Assembly: GCA_945876405.1 (NCBI GenBank)
Contig: CAMCOJ010000127.1
Coordinates: 1 to 6,318 of the forward strand
Direction: 5' to 3'
Length of the DNA: 6,318 nt
Source of the DNA: an uncultured Ruminococcus sp.
GTDB taxonomy: Bacteria > Bacillota > Clostridia > Oscillospirales > Ruminococcaceae
The notes under the pieces were generated by a model. That model worked only from the letters and a program-made list of their open reading frames with translations. It was not told where the DNA came from and searched no databases. This document shows positions 1-5,458 of the stretch, in pieces. Within the stretch, counting starts at the first letter, position 1; each line of letters opens with the position of its first letter. A program made the position numbers and the translations under genes.

Positions 1-1
1 T

Positions 2-94
2 ACGGTAACAAGAACAAAACAGGACAAGCGGTTCAGTGTTGGTCTCCCTGAAGAATCGAAAATTACAGGTAGATACCTGAATATTTCGGCGTAG
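2..94 (+). CDS. C-terminal end of an unidentified protein, possibly a polymorphic toxin (partial, 5' end outside window)
   Basis: One frame is open from base 2 to a TAG at 92-94 and gives 30 residues. The other two + frames stop early: TAA at 6-8 and TGA at 49-51. The tail is basic and ends in a short hydrophobic stretch around K20-I-T-G-R-Y-L-N-I28. I do not recognise a family from so short a piece. Two immunity-like genes follow directly, and in polymorphic toxin loci the toxin C-terminus sits just upstream of its immunity gene, so a toxin tail is a reasonable guess. A strong terminator lies between this tail and the first immunity gene. That is unusual for a tightly coupled toxin-immunity pair and lowers confidence in the guess. 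Confidence 0.5.
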   Translation, partial: TVTRTKQDKRFSVGLPEESKITGRYLNISA

Positions 95-122
95 ATTTTT
101 TTACTGAGTAAATATTCAATCA

Positions 123-163
123 AAAACCACAGATTTCAGGTTGCCCGGAAGATCTGTGGTTTT
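123..163 (+). terminator. rho-independent terminator after the upstream gene
   Basis: A perfect 12-bp inverted repeat pairs 123-134 (AAAACCACAGAT) with 152-163 (ATCTGTGGTTTT) across a 17-nt loop. The right arm ends in TTTT and is followed by GTTGTATT, giving the U-rich tail. It sits 29 bases after the TAG of the partial gene, where a terminator is expected. The A-run on the left arm and T-run on the right arm could let it work on the minus strand too, but no minus-strand gene is present to need it. Confidence 0.85.
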
Positions 164-217
164 GTTGTATTATTACCAGATAGTGTGAAAAATTTATTTC
201 TTTTAAGGAGAAAAATT

Positions 218-439
218 ATGAATAAGAAAGAATTTATAAAAGCAGCGAAGAAAAAAGGGATACCAGATTTCCTGTACAATATCGACGGCAAAGGCAGAGA
301 TGACGAGCGATTTTGTATTATTACTGATAACGGAAAATGGAATGTCTATTACGCTGAACGCGGCTGCAAAACAACAGATTTATATTTTGATACAGAATCA
401 GAGGCATTGGAGTATATGCTGAAAGAGCTGTCAGAGTAA
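218..439 (+). CDS. small immunity protein, Imm59-like
   Basis: This is a 73-residue, soluble, probably cytoplasmic protein. The ATG at 218 is preferred over the upstream in-frame TTG/ATG-like starts because AAGGAG at 205-210 lies 7 nt before it. Visible features are a lysine-rich first helix (N2-KKEFIKAAKKKG), then E30-R-F-C-I-I, the core G39-K-W-N-V-Y-Y-A-E-R-G49, and a terminal F57-D-T-E-S-E-A-L-E-Y66 helix. The W-x-V-Y-Y-x-E-R-G core plus the closing F-D-x-E-x-E-A helix is the pattern I associate with the Imm59 immunity family, whose members neutralise a cognate toxin. The assignment is from memory. The toxin partner cannot be named; the partial gene ending at 94 is the only candidate in view. 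There is no signal peptide or membrane segment. Confidence 0.7.
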   Translation: MNKKEFIKAAKKKGIPDFLYNIDGKGRDDERFCIITDNGKWNVYYAERGCKTTDLYFDTESEALEYMLKELSE

Positions 440-469
440 ATTATATCAGAACTGTAACTACAATAAACT

Positions 470-497
470 TTGACAGTTGGGAAGATAATAAGATAAA
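470..497 (+). promoter_or_regulatory. candidate sigma-A promoter for the second immunity gene
   Basis: A perfect -35 TTGACA at 470-475 is followed after 16 nt by GATAAA at 492-497, which matches 4 of 6 bases of the -10 consensus. It lies about 70 bases upstream of the ATG at 568, in a 128-base gap with no visible terminator. This suggests the second immunity gene can be transcribed on its own. The weak -10 keeps confidence low. Confidence 0.35.
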
Positions 498-567
498 AGT
501 CAAGTGGTATATCTTCACTGGATTTCTGCAAAGTTTGAATTGAATATCAGGCAGGAGGCACAAAAAA

Positions 568-882
568 ATGTTTGGAATTAAATGGCTTAAATCATTAAAA
601 TCCGATAAAACGGATAACACAGAAGACCAGGTAAGTGATATAAAAATTACAGGTACAAAATGCTATGTAGACATCGAATATGACAACAACATAGTAAGGT
701 TCGGAGGCGAAATGGAATGTAATGGTTTTGGCGCGGATATTGATGATATGATGTGGATAAGACATCGCGGAGAAATCACTGGAAATGAGCTTGATGAGAT
801 AGTAGAAAAAGTTAAGATTCATAACAAGCATACAAAAGGAATGAAAATAGTATTTTACCGAAAAGACGGAAGTGAGTATTAA
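568..882 (+). CDS. small immunity protein, Imm74-like
   Basis: This 104-residue soluble protein starts at ATG 568 behind AGGAGG (553-558), with 9 nt spacing. The first 24 residues are polar and probably disordered. The core follows: I25-K-I-T-G-T, then alternating beta-strand residues V34-D-I-E-Y, then V43-R-F-G-G-E48, F54, and M61-M-W63. A helix E69-ITGNELDEIVEKV82 comes next, and then a basic closing strand. The order 'strand, G-E, F, x-M-x-W, acidic helix' resembles the Imm74 family of polymorphic-toxin immunity proteins. I recall that pattern rather than having matched it. Placement next to another immunity-like gene supports the idea, since such islands often collect orphan immunity genes. 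No cognate toxin is visible. If not Imm74, it is an uncharacterised small protein. Confidence 0.65.
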   Translation: MFGIKWLKSLKSDKTDNTEDQVSDIKITGTKCYVDIEYDNNIVRFGGEMECNGFGADIDDMMWIRHRGEITGNELDEIVEKVKIHNKHTKGMKIVFYRKDGSEY

Positions 883-904
883 GATACTGGAAGTATATTT
901 TTAA

Positions 905-1211
905 GAAACAATTGCTCTTGTACAGAGAGCAACCGGTTCCGGCAAATCAGCCATCGGGGTACTCGATGCAAAGTCATTATGGAAGAGGCCCCTGTTCCTT
1001 GCTCATACAAAGGAACTTGTTGAGATATACTCAATGAAGGCTGGGACAGTCCGCATACGGAGGTTCTGTTCATGGCAAGGCCGACTATGTCGAAAACCAT
1101 TTACCTGCAGCAGCTGGGCAGGGGAATGCGTACATATAAGGGAAAGGAATTCCTTATGGTATTTGACTTTGTTGATAATGTCAACATGTTTAACTGCCCG
1201 TATTCAATTCA
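905..1211 (+). pseudogene. internally deleted remnant of a second nuclease-helicase gene
   Basis: Two blocks match the large helicase gene downstream. Bases 905-1023 align without gaps to 3577-3695 (Walker A region), and 1024-1211 align to 4360-4548 (motif V/VI region) with one length difference. About 664 bases of the parent are missing between the blocks, which is not a multiple of three, so the second block is out of frame with the first. A TAA at 902-904 precedes the first block in its own frame, and no start or ribosome site is present. The Walker A line reads Q-R-A-T-G-S-G-K-S, with Arg replacing the Gly seen in the downstream copy. Most differing codons between the copies are synonymous (about 18 of 22), so this debris comes from a diverged homologue that was once under protein-level selection. 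It is not a fresh copy of the neighbour. It is very unlikely to make a functional product. Confidence 0.9.
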
Positions 1212-1320
1212 GAAAAAAGAAGTAGTAATTTTTGGAATCTTGTCTAAAATATGCAGGTGATGATTGGTGATAGATTCTGGGAACATTCGTGAAATAACCC
1301 TATACGACAAGGTGCCTCTA

Positions 1321-1349
1321 TTGTTTTTTGGTTTGATTTGCGGTATAAT
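1321..1349 (+). promoter_or_regulatory. sigma-A promoter of the AlbA_2 gene
   Basis: A perfect -10 TATAAT at 1344-1349 lies 17 nt after TTGTTT at 1321-1326, which matches the first three bases of the -35 consensus. Transcription would begin near 1356 and leave a leader of about 160 nt before the ATG at 1518. There is no terminator between this gene and the helicase behind it, so the promoter probably serves both. Confidence 0.55.
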
Positions 1350-1350
1350 T

Positions 1351-1384
1351 ATAGTGAAACTCGATATTAATTTTGTATCACTAT
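1351..1384. promoter_or_regulatory. inverted repeat overlapping the predicted transcription start (possible operator)
   Basis: ATAGTGA at 1351-1357 is repeated in inverse as TCACTAT at 1378-1384, with 20 nt between the arms. The left arm begins one base after the -10 hexamer, so a bound dimer could block initiation. The AlbA_2 protein encoded next has a winged-helix tail and could be its own regulator, but that link is a guess. Seven-base arms can arise by chance in A/T-rich DNA. Confidence 0.3.
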
Positions 1385-1517
1385 GTTTTAACCGAATTTG
1401 CGGGAGAAATTATTTAAAATGGTATATAGCATCCGACAAAATTTGAGAAGTCATTAAAAATCATTTAATAAGTTTCTAATAAAATAAACAGATACAGAAA
1501 GGAGCGAATTATTAATC

Positions 1518-3011
1518 ATGTCTGAAATATTTGATCTGTCAGATTTTGATAAATATAAGGAAGATAATTGTCGTGAAGTGAAAAAGGCAGAAGGAGGCTT
1601 ACCCATAGCATTATGGGAGTATTCCTCATTTGCGAATTCAAATGGCGGAGTGATCATCCTTGGGGTGGGTGAACGTAAGGATGGAACATGGTATACTACC
1701 GGATTAAAGAATACAGATAAATTGAAGAGAAACTTTTGGAATACAATACATGACACCAGAAAGGTAAGTATTAACTTATTGTCTGATAAGAATGTAAAAT
1801 CATATGAAATAAACGGCGATACAATTTTGGTTATTTATGTCCCAAGAGCAAAACGTGATCAGAAACCGGTTTATATAAACAATGATTTGTTTGGCGGCAG
1901 TTATCGCAGAGACTGGGAAGGGGATTACCATTGTTCCAGAGCCGAGATAAAGGCAATGATTCGTGATTCCGCTGAAGAAACAGAAGATATGAAGATAGTA
2001 GAACAGTTTGATATTTCTGTGATAGATACCGAGTCATTTAAAGCATACAGAAATAATCACAAAAGCTACAGGCCAGAGCATGTTTTCAATAATTTACCAG
2101 ACAAAGAATATCTTGAGAGAATTGGCGCAGCCGGATATGGTGAAGATGGTAAATTACATCCTACGACAGCGGGGTTGCTAATGTTTGGTGAAGAATATCA
2201 TATTGTAAGGGAGTTTCCGGAGTATTTTCTGGATTACAGAGAAATGCTTGATCCTACAATTCGATGGACTGATCGTTTACAATCGAGCTCTGGTGACTGG
2301 ACCGGTAATATTTTTGATTTCTTCTTCAGGGTGAATAACAAAATTACAAGAGATATAAAGAAACCATTTAAGCTTGAAGGTATTACAAGAGTTGATGATA
2401 CACCAGTTCATAAAGCTGTACGAGAAGCACTGGTTAATTGTCTGGTAAATACAGATTATTTCTTACCTTGTGGTGTAGTAGTTAAGAAGGAAGAATACAA
2501 GCTGATTTTTGAAAATCCAGGTAGTATTCGTACCGGAAAAAAACAGATGCTGCGCGGAGGTATTTCAGATCCAAGAAATAAGACGCTAATGAAGATGTTT
2601 AATATGATTGGTATAGGTGAAAGAGCAGGCAGTGGTATACCGGACATTTATCAGGTTTGGGAAAATGAAGGCTGGTCCGCGCCTGTGGTTGAGGAAAGTT
2701 ATAATCCGGACAGAACTCGGTTGTCGCTTGAGTTTGTGAAAAAACAAGCGAAGAAAACAAGCGAAGAAAACAAGCGAAGAAAGCAAGCAAAGAAAACAAG
2801 CGAAGAAAACAAGCGAAGAAAAACTGAAGATAATTGCAAAATGATACGTGAATATTTGCGCCAAAATGGATTATCGAAAACTAATGATATAGCAGAAGCA
2901 ATTGGATTAAGTGCTGCACGTACCAGAGTACTTTTAAAAGAAATGACAGATGTTGAATACGAAGGAACAAATACCAATAGAAAATATCGGTTATCCGATG
3001 ATACAATCTAA
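1518..3011 (+). CDS. AlbA_2 (Schlafen-like) domain protein with GHKL-type ATPase region and C-terminal winged helix
   Basis: The protein has 497 residues, usual for the 'RecG-like AlbA_2 ATP-binding protein' family. The N-terminal AlbA_2 domain (about 10-150) shows E20-V-K22 and F38-A-N-S-N-G-G-V-I-I-L-G-V-G-E52, the nucleic-acid-binding Schlafen core. The middle region carries an HATPase_c_4-type box, H298-K-A-V-R-E303-A-L-V-N307 and D313, with G367-E-R-A-G-S-G-I374 closing it. Residues 409-434 are a highly charged linker of two 13-residue repeats (KQAKKTSEENKRR) encoded by a 13-nt tandem array. Residues about 440-492 form a winged helix (I-A-E-A-I-G-L-S-A-A-R-T-R-V-L-L). ATG 1518 follows AAAGGAG (1498-1504) at a rather long 13 nt. 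Relatives are annotated as transcriptional regulators or appear in defence islands; the biochemical role here is unknown. An 82-base gap without a terminator leads into the nuclease-helicase, so the two are probably co-transcribed. Confidence 0.9.
   Translation: MSEIFDLSDFDKYKEDNCREVKKAEGGLPIALWEYSSFANSNGGVIILGVGERKDGTWYTTGLKNTDKLKRNFWNTIHDTRKVSINLLSDKNVKSYEINGDTILVIYVPRAKRDQKPVYINNDLFGGSYRRDWEGDYHCSRAEIKAMIRDSAEETEDMKIVEQFDISVIDTESFKAYRNNHKSYRPEHVFNNLPDKEYLERIGAAGYGEDGKLHPTTAGLLMFGEEYHIVREFPEYFLDYREMLDPTIRWTDRLQSSSGDWTGNIFDFFFRVNNKITRDIKKPFKLEGITRVDDTPVHKAVREALVNCLVNTDYFLPCGVVVKKEEYKLIFENPGSIRTGKKQMLRGGISDPRNKTLMKMFNMIGIGERAGSGIPDIYQVWENEGWSAPVVEESYNPDRTRLSLEFVKKQAKKTSEENKRRKQAKKTSEENKRRKTEDNCKMIREYLRQNGLSKTNDIAEAIGLSAARTRVLLKEMTDVEYEGTNTNRKYRLSDDTI
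2751..2815 (+). repeat. 13-nt tandem repeat inside the AlbA_2 gene
   Basis: Five adjacent 13-nt units of consensus AAGAAAACAAGCG fill 2751-2815. Units 1, 2, 4 and 5 are exact and unit 3 (2777-2789) differs at two bases. A decayed unit precedes them at 2738-2750 (two mismatches) and a partial one follows from 2816. Because 13 is not a multiple of three, each unit is read in a new frame and three units encode one 13-residue protein repeat. Both other frames stop soon after the array (TGA at 2825-2827 and TGA at 2842-2844), so a change of one or two units would truncate the protein before its winged helix. Confidence 0.95.
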
Positions 3012-3081
3012 AAAAGGTGCCGAAAAGGAGCCAAAAAAAGAAAGTAACCGAAAAGCATTTATCCTGAAAAAACAGATTAAT

Positions 3082-3089
3082 GGGGTGAT
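3082..3089 (+). promoter_or_regulatory. ribosome binding site fixing a TTG start
   Basis: GGGGTGAT lies just before the TTG at 3094. Its GGTGAT part (3084-3089) matches the downstream end of the 16S-complementary GGAGGTGAT, so the short 4-nt gap is acceptable. An in-frame TAA at 3091-3093 sits immediately before the TTG, so the gene cannot start earlier. The next in-frame ATG is codon 55, inside the nuclease domain. Confidence 0.75.
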
Positions 3090-3093
3090 ATAA

Positions 3094-4476
3094 TTGGCAG
3101 TAACAGAATCGAATCGTGCCGGAAACAGCGAAGCGGAAGAAAAATTTATACAGATATTCTGTGATTTATTCGGACCGGAAAAGGGACAGTACGTTTATCT
3201 TCAGTACCCTTTCCTCGATATTTACGGAAGGCACAGAACTATTGATTATGCCGTAATGACAAAGGACGGGAAGATAGCATTTGAGATTGACGGTGAAACC
3301 TGGCATGATCCGTCAAAAATCAGTGAGTACAAATACACCGATGATCTCTGCAAGCAGAACAGCATGGTTCATAACGGCTGGAAGGTTTTCAGATGGACGG
3401 ATTCACAGCTGAATAATCCTGATCTGATTAAGGATGAGCTTGCAACATTTCTCGGAATGTCTCCGAGACTGTTCCTTATAGACGATGACATGCCGACTCA
3501 GAACGGAAAGGTATTTGAGCTTCGTGAACATCAGGAAGAAGCTCTTGAAAATCTTTCCCGTATGAGAATGAACAATGAAACAATTGCTCTTGTACAGGGA
3601 GCAACCGGTTCCGGCAAATCAGCCATCGGGGTACTTGATGCGAAATCGTTATGGAAGAGAACTTTGTTTCTGGCTCATACGAAAGAACTTGTTGACCAGG
3701 GCATTGAGAATTTCAGAAATCTGTGGGATGGTGTATCAGTTGGAAAGTTCTCTGATGACTCTCATGATACAGACACGTTTGTGGTATGTGCAGGTATTCA
3801 GAGTGTAGTGCGTAATCTGGAATTGTTCGGACCGGAGGATTTCGGGTATATTATAATTGATGAATGTCACCACGCATCCGCAGAGAGTTACAAAAAAATT
3901 CTGAACTACTTTAGACCGGATTTCATTCTTGGACTTACAGCCACACCTGAAAGAGCTGATGGTCAGGACCTTCTTGAGATATTTCAAAATGTTGCCCACA
4001 AACTTGATATTAAGGATGCCGTTGAACAGGGTGTACTTGCTCCGGTTCGCTGTATACGTGTGAAGACAAATATTGATTTGTCTGATGTAAGAATTAACGG
4101 ATTCAAATACAATTCACTCGACCTTGAAACCGCTGTGTCAGTTCCGGGGAGAAATGAACTTATCGTAAATACATATCTGGAATATGTAAAAAACAAACCG
4201 ACAGTGATATTCTGCACGTCGGAAAAGCATGCTGATACAATTGCTTCAATGCTCAGGGAAAACGGTATAAATGCCGAGAGTGTATCCGGTCAGACCAGAA
4301 ACAGAAAACAGATCCTTCAGGATTATGATGACAACAGGATATCAGTTCTCTGTGCGTGTGATCTCCTCAATGAAGGCTGGGACAGTCCGCATACAGAGGT
4401 TCTGTTTATGGCAAGGCCGACTATGTCGAAAACCATTTACCTGCAGCAGCTGGGCAGGGGGGATGCGTACATATAA
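3094..4476 (+). CDS. nuclease-helicase, N-terminal part (DUF559/Vsr-like nuclease plus SF2 helicase), cut by a frameshift
   Basis: As it stands this frame gives 460 residues; repaired, the gene would encode about 744. Residues about 10-125 form a Vsr/DUF559-like nuclease fold: E15, Q37-Y-P-F, D51, E64-I-D-G-E-T-W-H71, then W-K-V-F-R-W. An SF2 helicase follows: the L-R-E-H-Q Q-motif, Walker A G169-ATGSGKS176, L-A-H-T-K-E-L (motif Ia), D256-E-C-H259 (motif II), and T282-A-T284-P-E (motif III). The second RecA lobe has V-I-F-C-T-S and L-N-E-G-W-D (motif V), then Q451-Q-L-G-R455-G (motif VI). Right after G456 the frame is shifted by an extra G and ends D-A-Y-I-stop, losing the second motif VI arginine and all C-terminal domains. 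Such one-chain nuclease-helicases act as restriction-like anti-phage enzymes or in DNA repair; which applies here is not shown. The truncated product alone should be inactive as a helicase. Confidence 0.9.
   Translation: MAVTESNRAGNSEAEEKFIQIFCDLFGPEKGQYVYLQYPFLDIYGRHRTIDYAVMTKDGKIAFEIDGETWHDPSKISEYKYTDDLCKQNSMVHNGWKVFRWTDSQLNNPDLIKDELATFLGMSPRLFLIDDDMPTQNGKVFELREHQEEALENLSRMRMNNETIALVQGATGSGKSAIGVLDAKSLWKRTLFLAHTKELVDQGIENFRNLWDGVSVGKFSDDSHDTDTFVVCAGIQSVVRNLELFGPEDFGYIIIDECHHASAESYKKILNYFRPDFILGLTATPERADGQDLLEIFQNVAHKLDIKDAVEQGVLAPVRCIRVKTNIDLSDVRINGFKYNSLDLETAVSVPGRNELIVNTYLEYVKNKPTVIFCTSEKHADTIASMLRENGINAESVSGQTRNRKQILQDYDDNRISVLCACDLLNEGWDSPHTEVLFMARPTMSKTIYLQQLGRGDAYI
4457..4462 (+). other. 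frameshift site: run of six G in helicase motif VI
   Basis: The G6 run stands where the frame needs only GGG after AGG. Removing one G joins Q-Q-L-G-R-G directly to M-R-T-Y-K-G-K-E-F with no other change. The remnant at 1120-1130 shows the unshifted form (AGG GGA ATG). The run also marks the end of a 53-base exact identity between 1072-1124 and 4408-4460. The extra G could therefore be a true mutation, a polymerase-slippage switch, or an assembly error at a repeat edge. Confidence 0.9.
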
Positions 4477-5329
4477 AGGTAAGGAATTCCTTATGGTATT
4501 TGACTTCGTTGATAATGCTAATATGTTTAACTGCCCGTACTCAATCCACAGAGTTCTGGGTCTGAATCAGTACATCCCGGGCGGACTTGTTCTTGGTACA
4601 AAATATTCTGTTCAGTGGGACAGGGATATGTTCAGGAAAGGGAAGAAACCTGATGTACTTATTGATTATCCTGTTCATGCTGTTGATTACGAAATGATCG
4701 ATCTGTTTAACTGGCAGGATCAGGCTAAGGATTTGATTTCAGTGCAGGAACTTGTAAGAAGGGTAAGTGCAGCAAGAGAAGTAGTGGAAAAATACATTCG
4801 TGAAGGTAAGATAACTGCTGATCTTGAGGTACCTGTTGGTAACAAGCAGAGCTTCAGATACTTCAGACCTGAGAGGGTAAAGGAGTTTTGCAGGGAATTT
4901 AAATGGACTGAAATCAAGCCGTCAAATATGAAAACGATGTTTATGGAAATGGTTGATAAGATGACCATGAGTTACTCATATAAGCCGGTTTTCATGAGTG
5001 CATTTATCCAGAATATGAACGGGAATCATGAGGCTGTGCTGGAAGATGTGGTAAATGACTTTATTGCATTTTACGAAAACAGAAAAGCAAAGGGCCTGCC
5101 GGCGGAGAAGAAAAAATCGATTCTGAATGATGAGAAATATGAGGTTAAGAAGGTTCAGGATCTTATTTTAAGGATGCCGTTTGCGAGATTTGAAGATATG
5201 GGATTTATGCATCATGCAAAGCATCTTGGGGTGATAAGACTTGACAGGTATATTAAGCTTTGTGCTGAGGATGTGGATAAGATTCTTGAGAGTTGCAGCA
5301 GGGGGATAGAGAGGTATTTTTCAGATTGA
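4463..5329 (+). CDS. nuclease-helicase, C-terminal part (out of frame with the N-terminal part)
   Basis: From the end of the G run this frame continues the helicase for 288 residues to a TGA. It begins M-R-T-Y-K-G-K-E-F-L-M-V-F-D-F-V-D, finishing motif VI with its second arginine. Residues about 84-150 look like a helix-turn-helix segment (D-L-I-S-V-Q-E-L-V-R-R-V-S-A-A-R-E-V-V-E-K-Y). From about 165 a helical domain carries S-Y-K-P-V-F-M-S-A-F and F-Y-E-N-R-K-A-K-G-L-P; I recall similar 'YKPV' segments at the C-termini of other restriction-type proteins but cannot name a family. The ATG at 4463 directly abuts the G run and lacks proper spacing for a ribosome site. The open frame extends back to 4271, but there it overlaps helicase sequence in the wrong frame. 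I read this as the second half of one gene, not a separate gene. Confidence 0.85.
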   Translation: MRTYKGKEFLMVFDFVDNANMFNCPYSIHRVLGLNQYIPGGLVLGTKYSVQWDRDMFRKGKKPDVLIDYPVHAVDYEMIDLFNWQDQAKDLISVQELVRRVSAAREVVEKYIREGKITADLEVPVGNKQSFRYFRPERVKEFCREFKWTEIKPSNMKTMFMEMVDKMTMSYSYKPVFMSAFIQNMNGNHEAVLEDVVNDFIAFYENRKAKGLPAEKKKSILNDEKYEVKKVQDLILRMPFARFEDMGFMHHAKHLGVIRLDRYIKLCAEDVDKILESCSRGIERYFSD

Positions 5330-5458
5330 TTAGTGTTATGTGATTATATCGGTATATTTAATGGAGAACAGCGTCAGGCGGCTGAAACACAAATTATTTT
5401 TGAACGAAGATAAAATACAAGAAGAATCTTGTTTTGAAATATTTGACAGGAGAAAAAC

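Larger units (their letters stand above)
1212..1517. other. intergenic region, no convincing gene
   Basis: This stretch lies between the helicase remnant and the AlbA_2 gene. Similarity to the helicase stops near 1211. A 60-codon TTG-started frame from 1264 to 1446 has a composition unlike a protein and no good ribosome site, so I do not call it. The useful contents are the promoter at 1321-1349, the inverted repeat at 1351-1384 and the ribosome site at 1498-1504. I see no RNA gene, terminator or transposon end. Confidence 0.6.

Noticed and set aside
876..891. Small palindrome AGTAT-TAAG-ATACT at the end of the Imm74-like gene.
   Set aside because: A 5-bp stem without a following T run at the right distance; expected by chance.
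1034..1260. Two overlapping + frames in the helicase remnant, one reading motif VI correctly.
   Set aside because: They are pieces of the dead copy with no ribosome site and no complete domain, so they are reported as one pseudogene.
1264..1446. 60-codon frame with a hydrophobic middle that could be read as a small membrane protein.
   Set aside because: It starts at TTG without a clear ribosome site and overlaps the promoter and inverted repeat of the next gene. Its hydrophobic run comes from T-rich promoter DNA.
2738..2830. The tandem repeat considered as a CRISPR array or plasmid iterons.
   Set aside because: The units are directly adjacent without spacers, lie inside a domain-bearing gene, and encode a clean charged linker.
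2586..2977. Long minus-strand frames across the tandem repeat, rich in F, L and C.
   Set aside because: They are the reverse complement of the A-rich repeat, which cannot form stops in several frames. The + strand protein has clear domains.
5417..5432. Hairpin ACAAGA-AGAA-TCTTGT followed by TTT, a possible terminator after the helicase.
   Set aside because: The stem is only 6 bp and A/T-rich with a short T run, too weak to call as a terminator.
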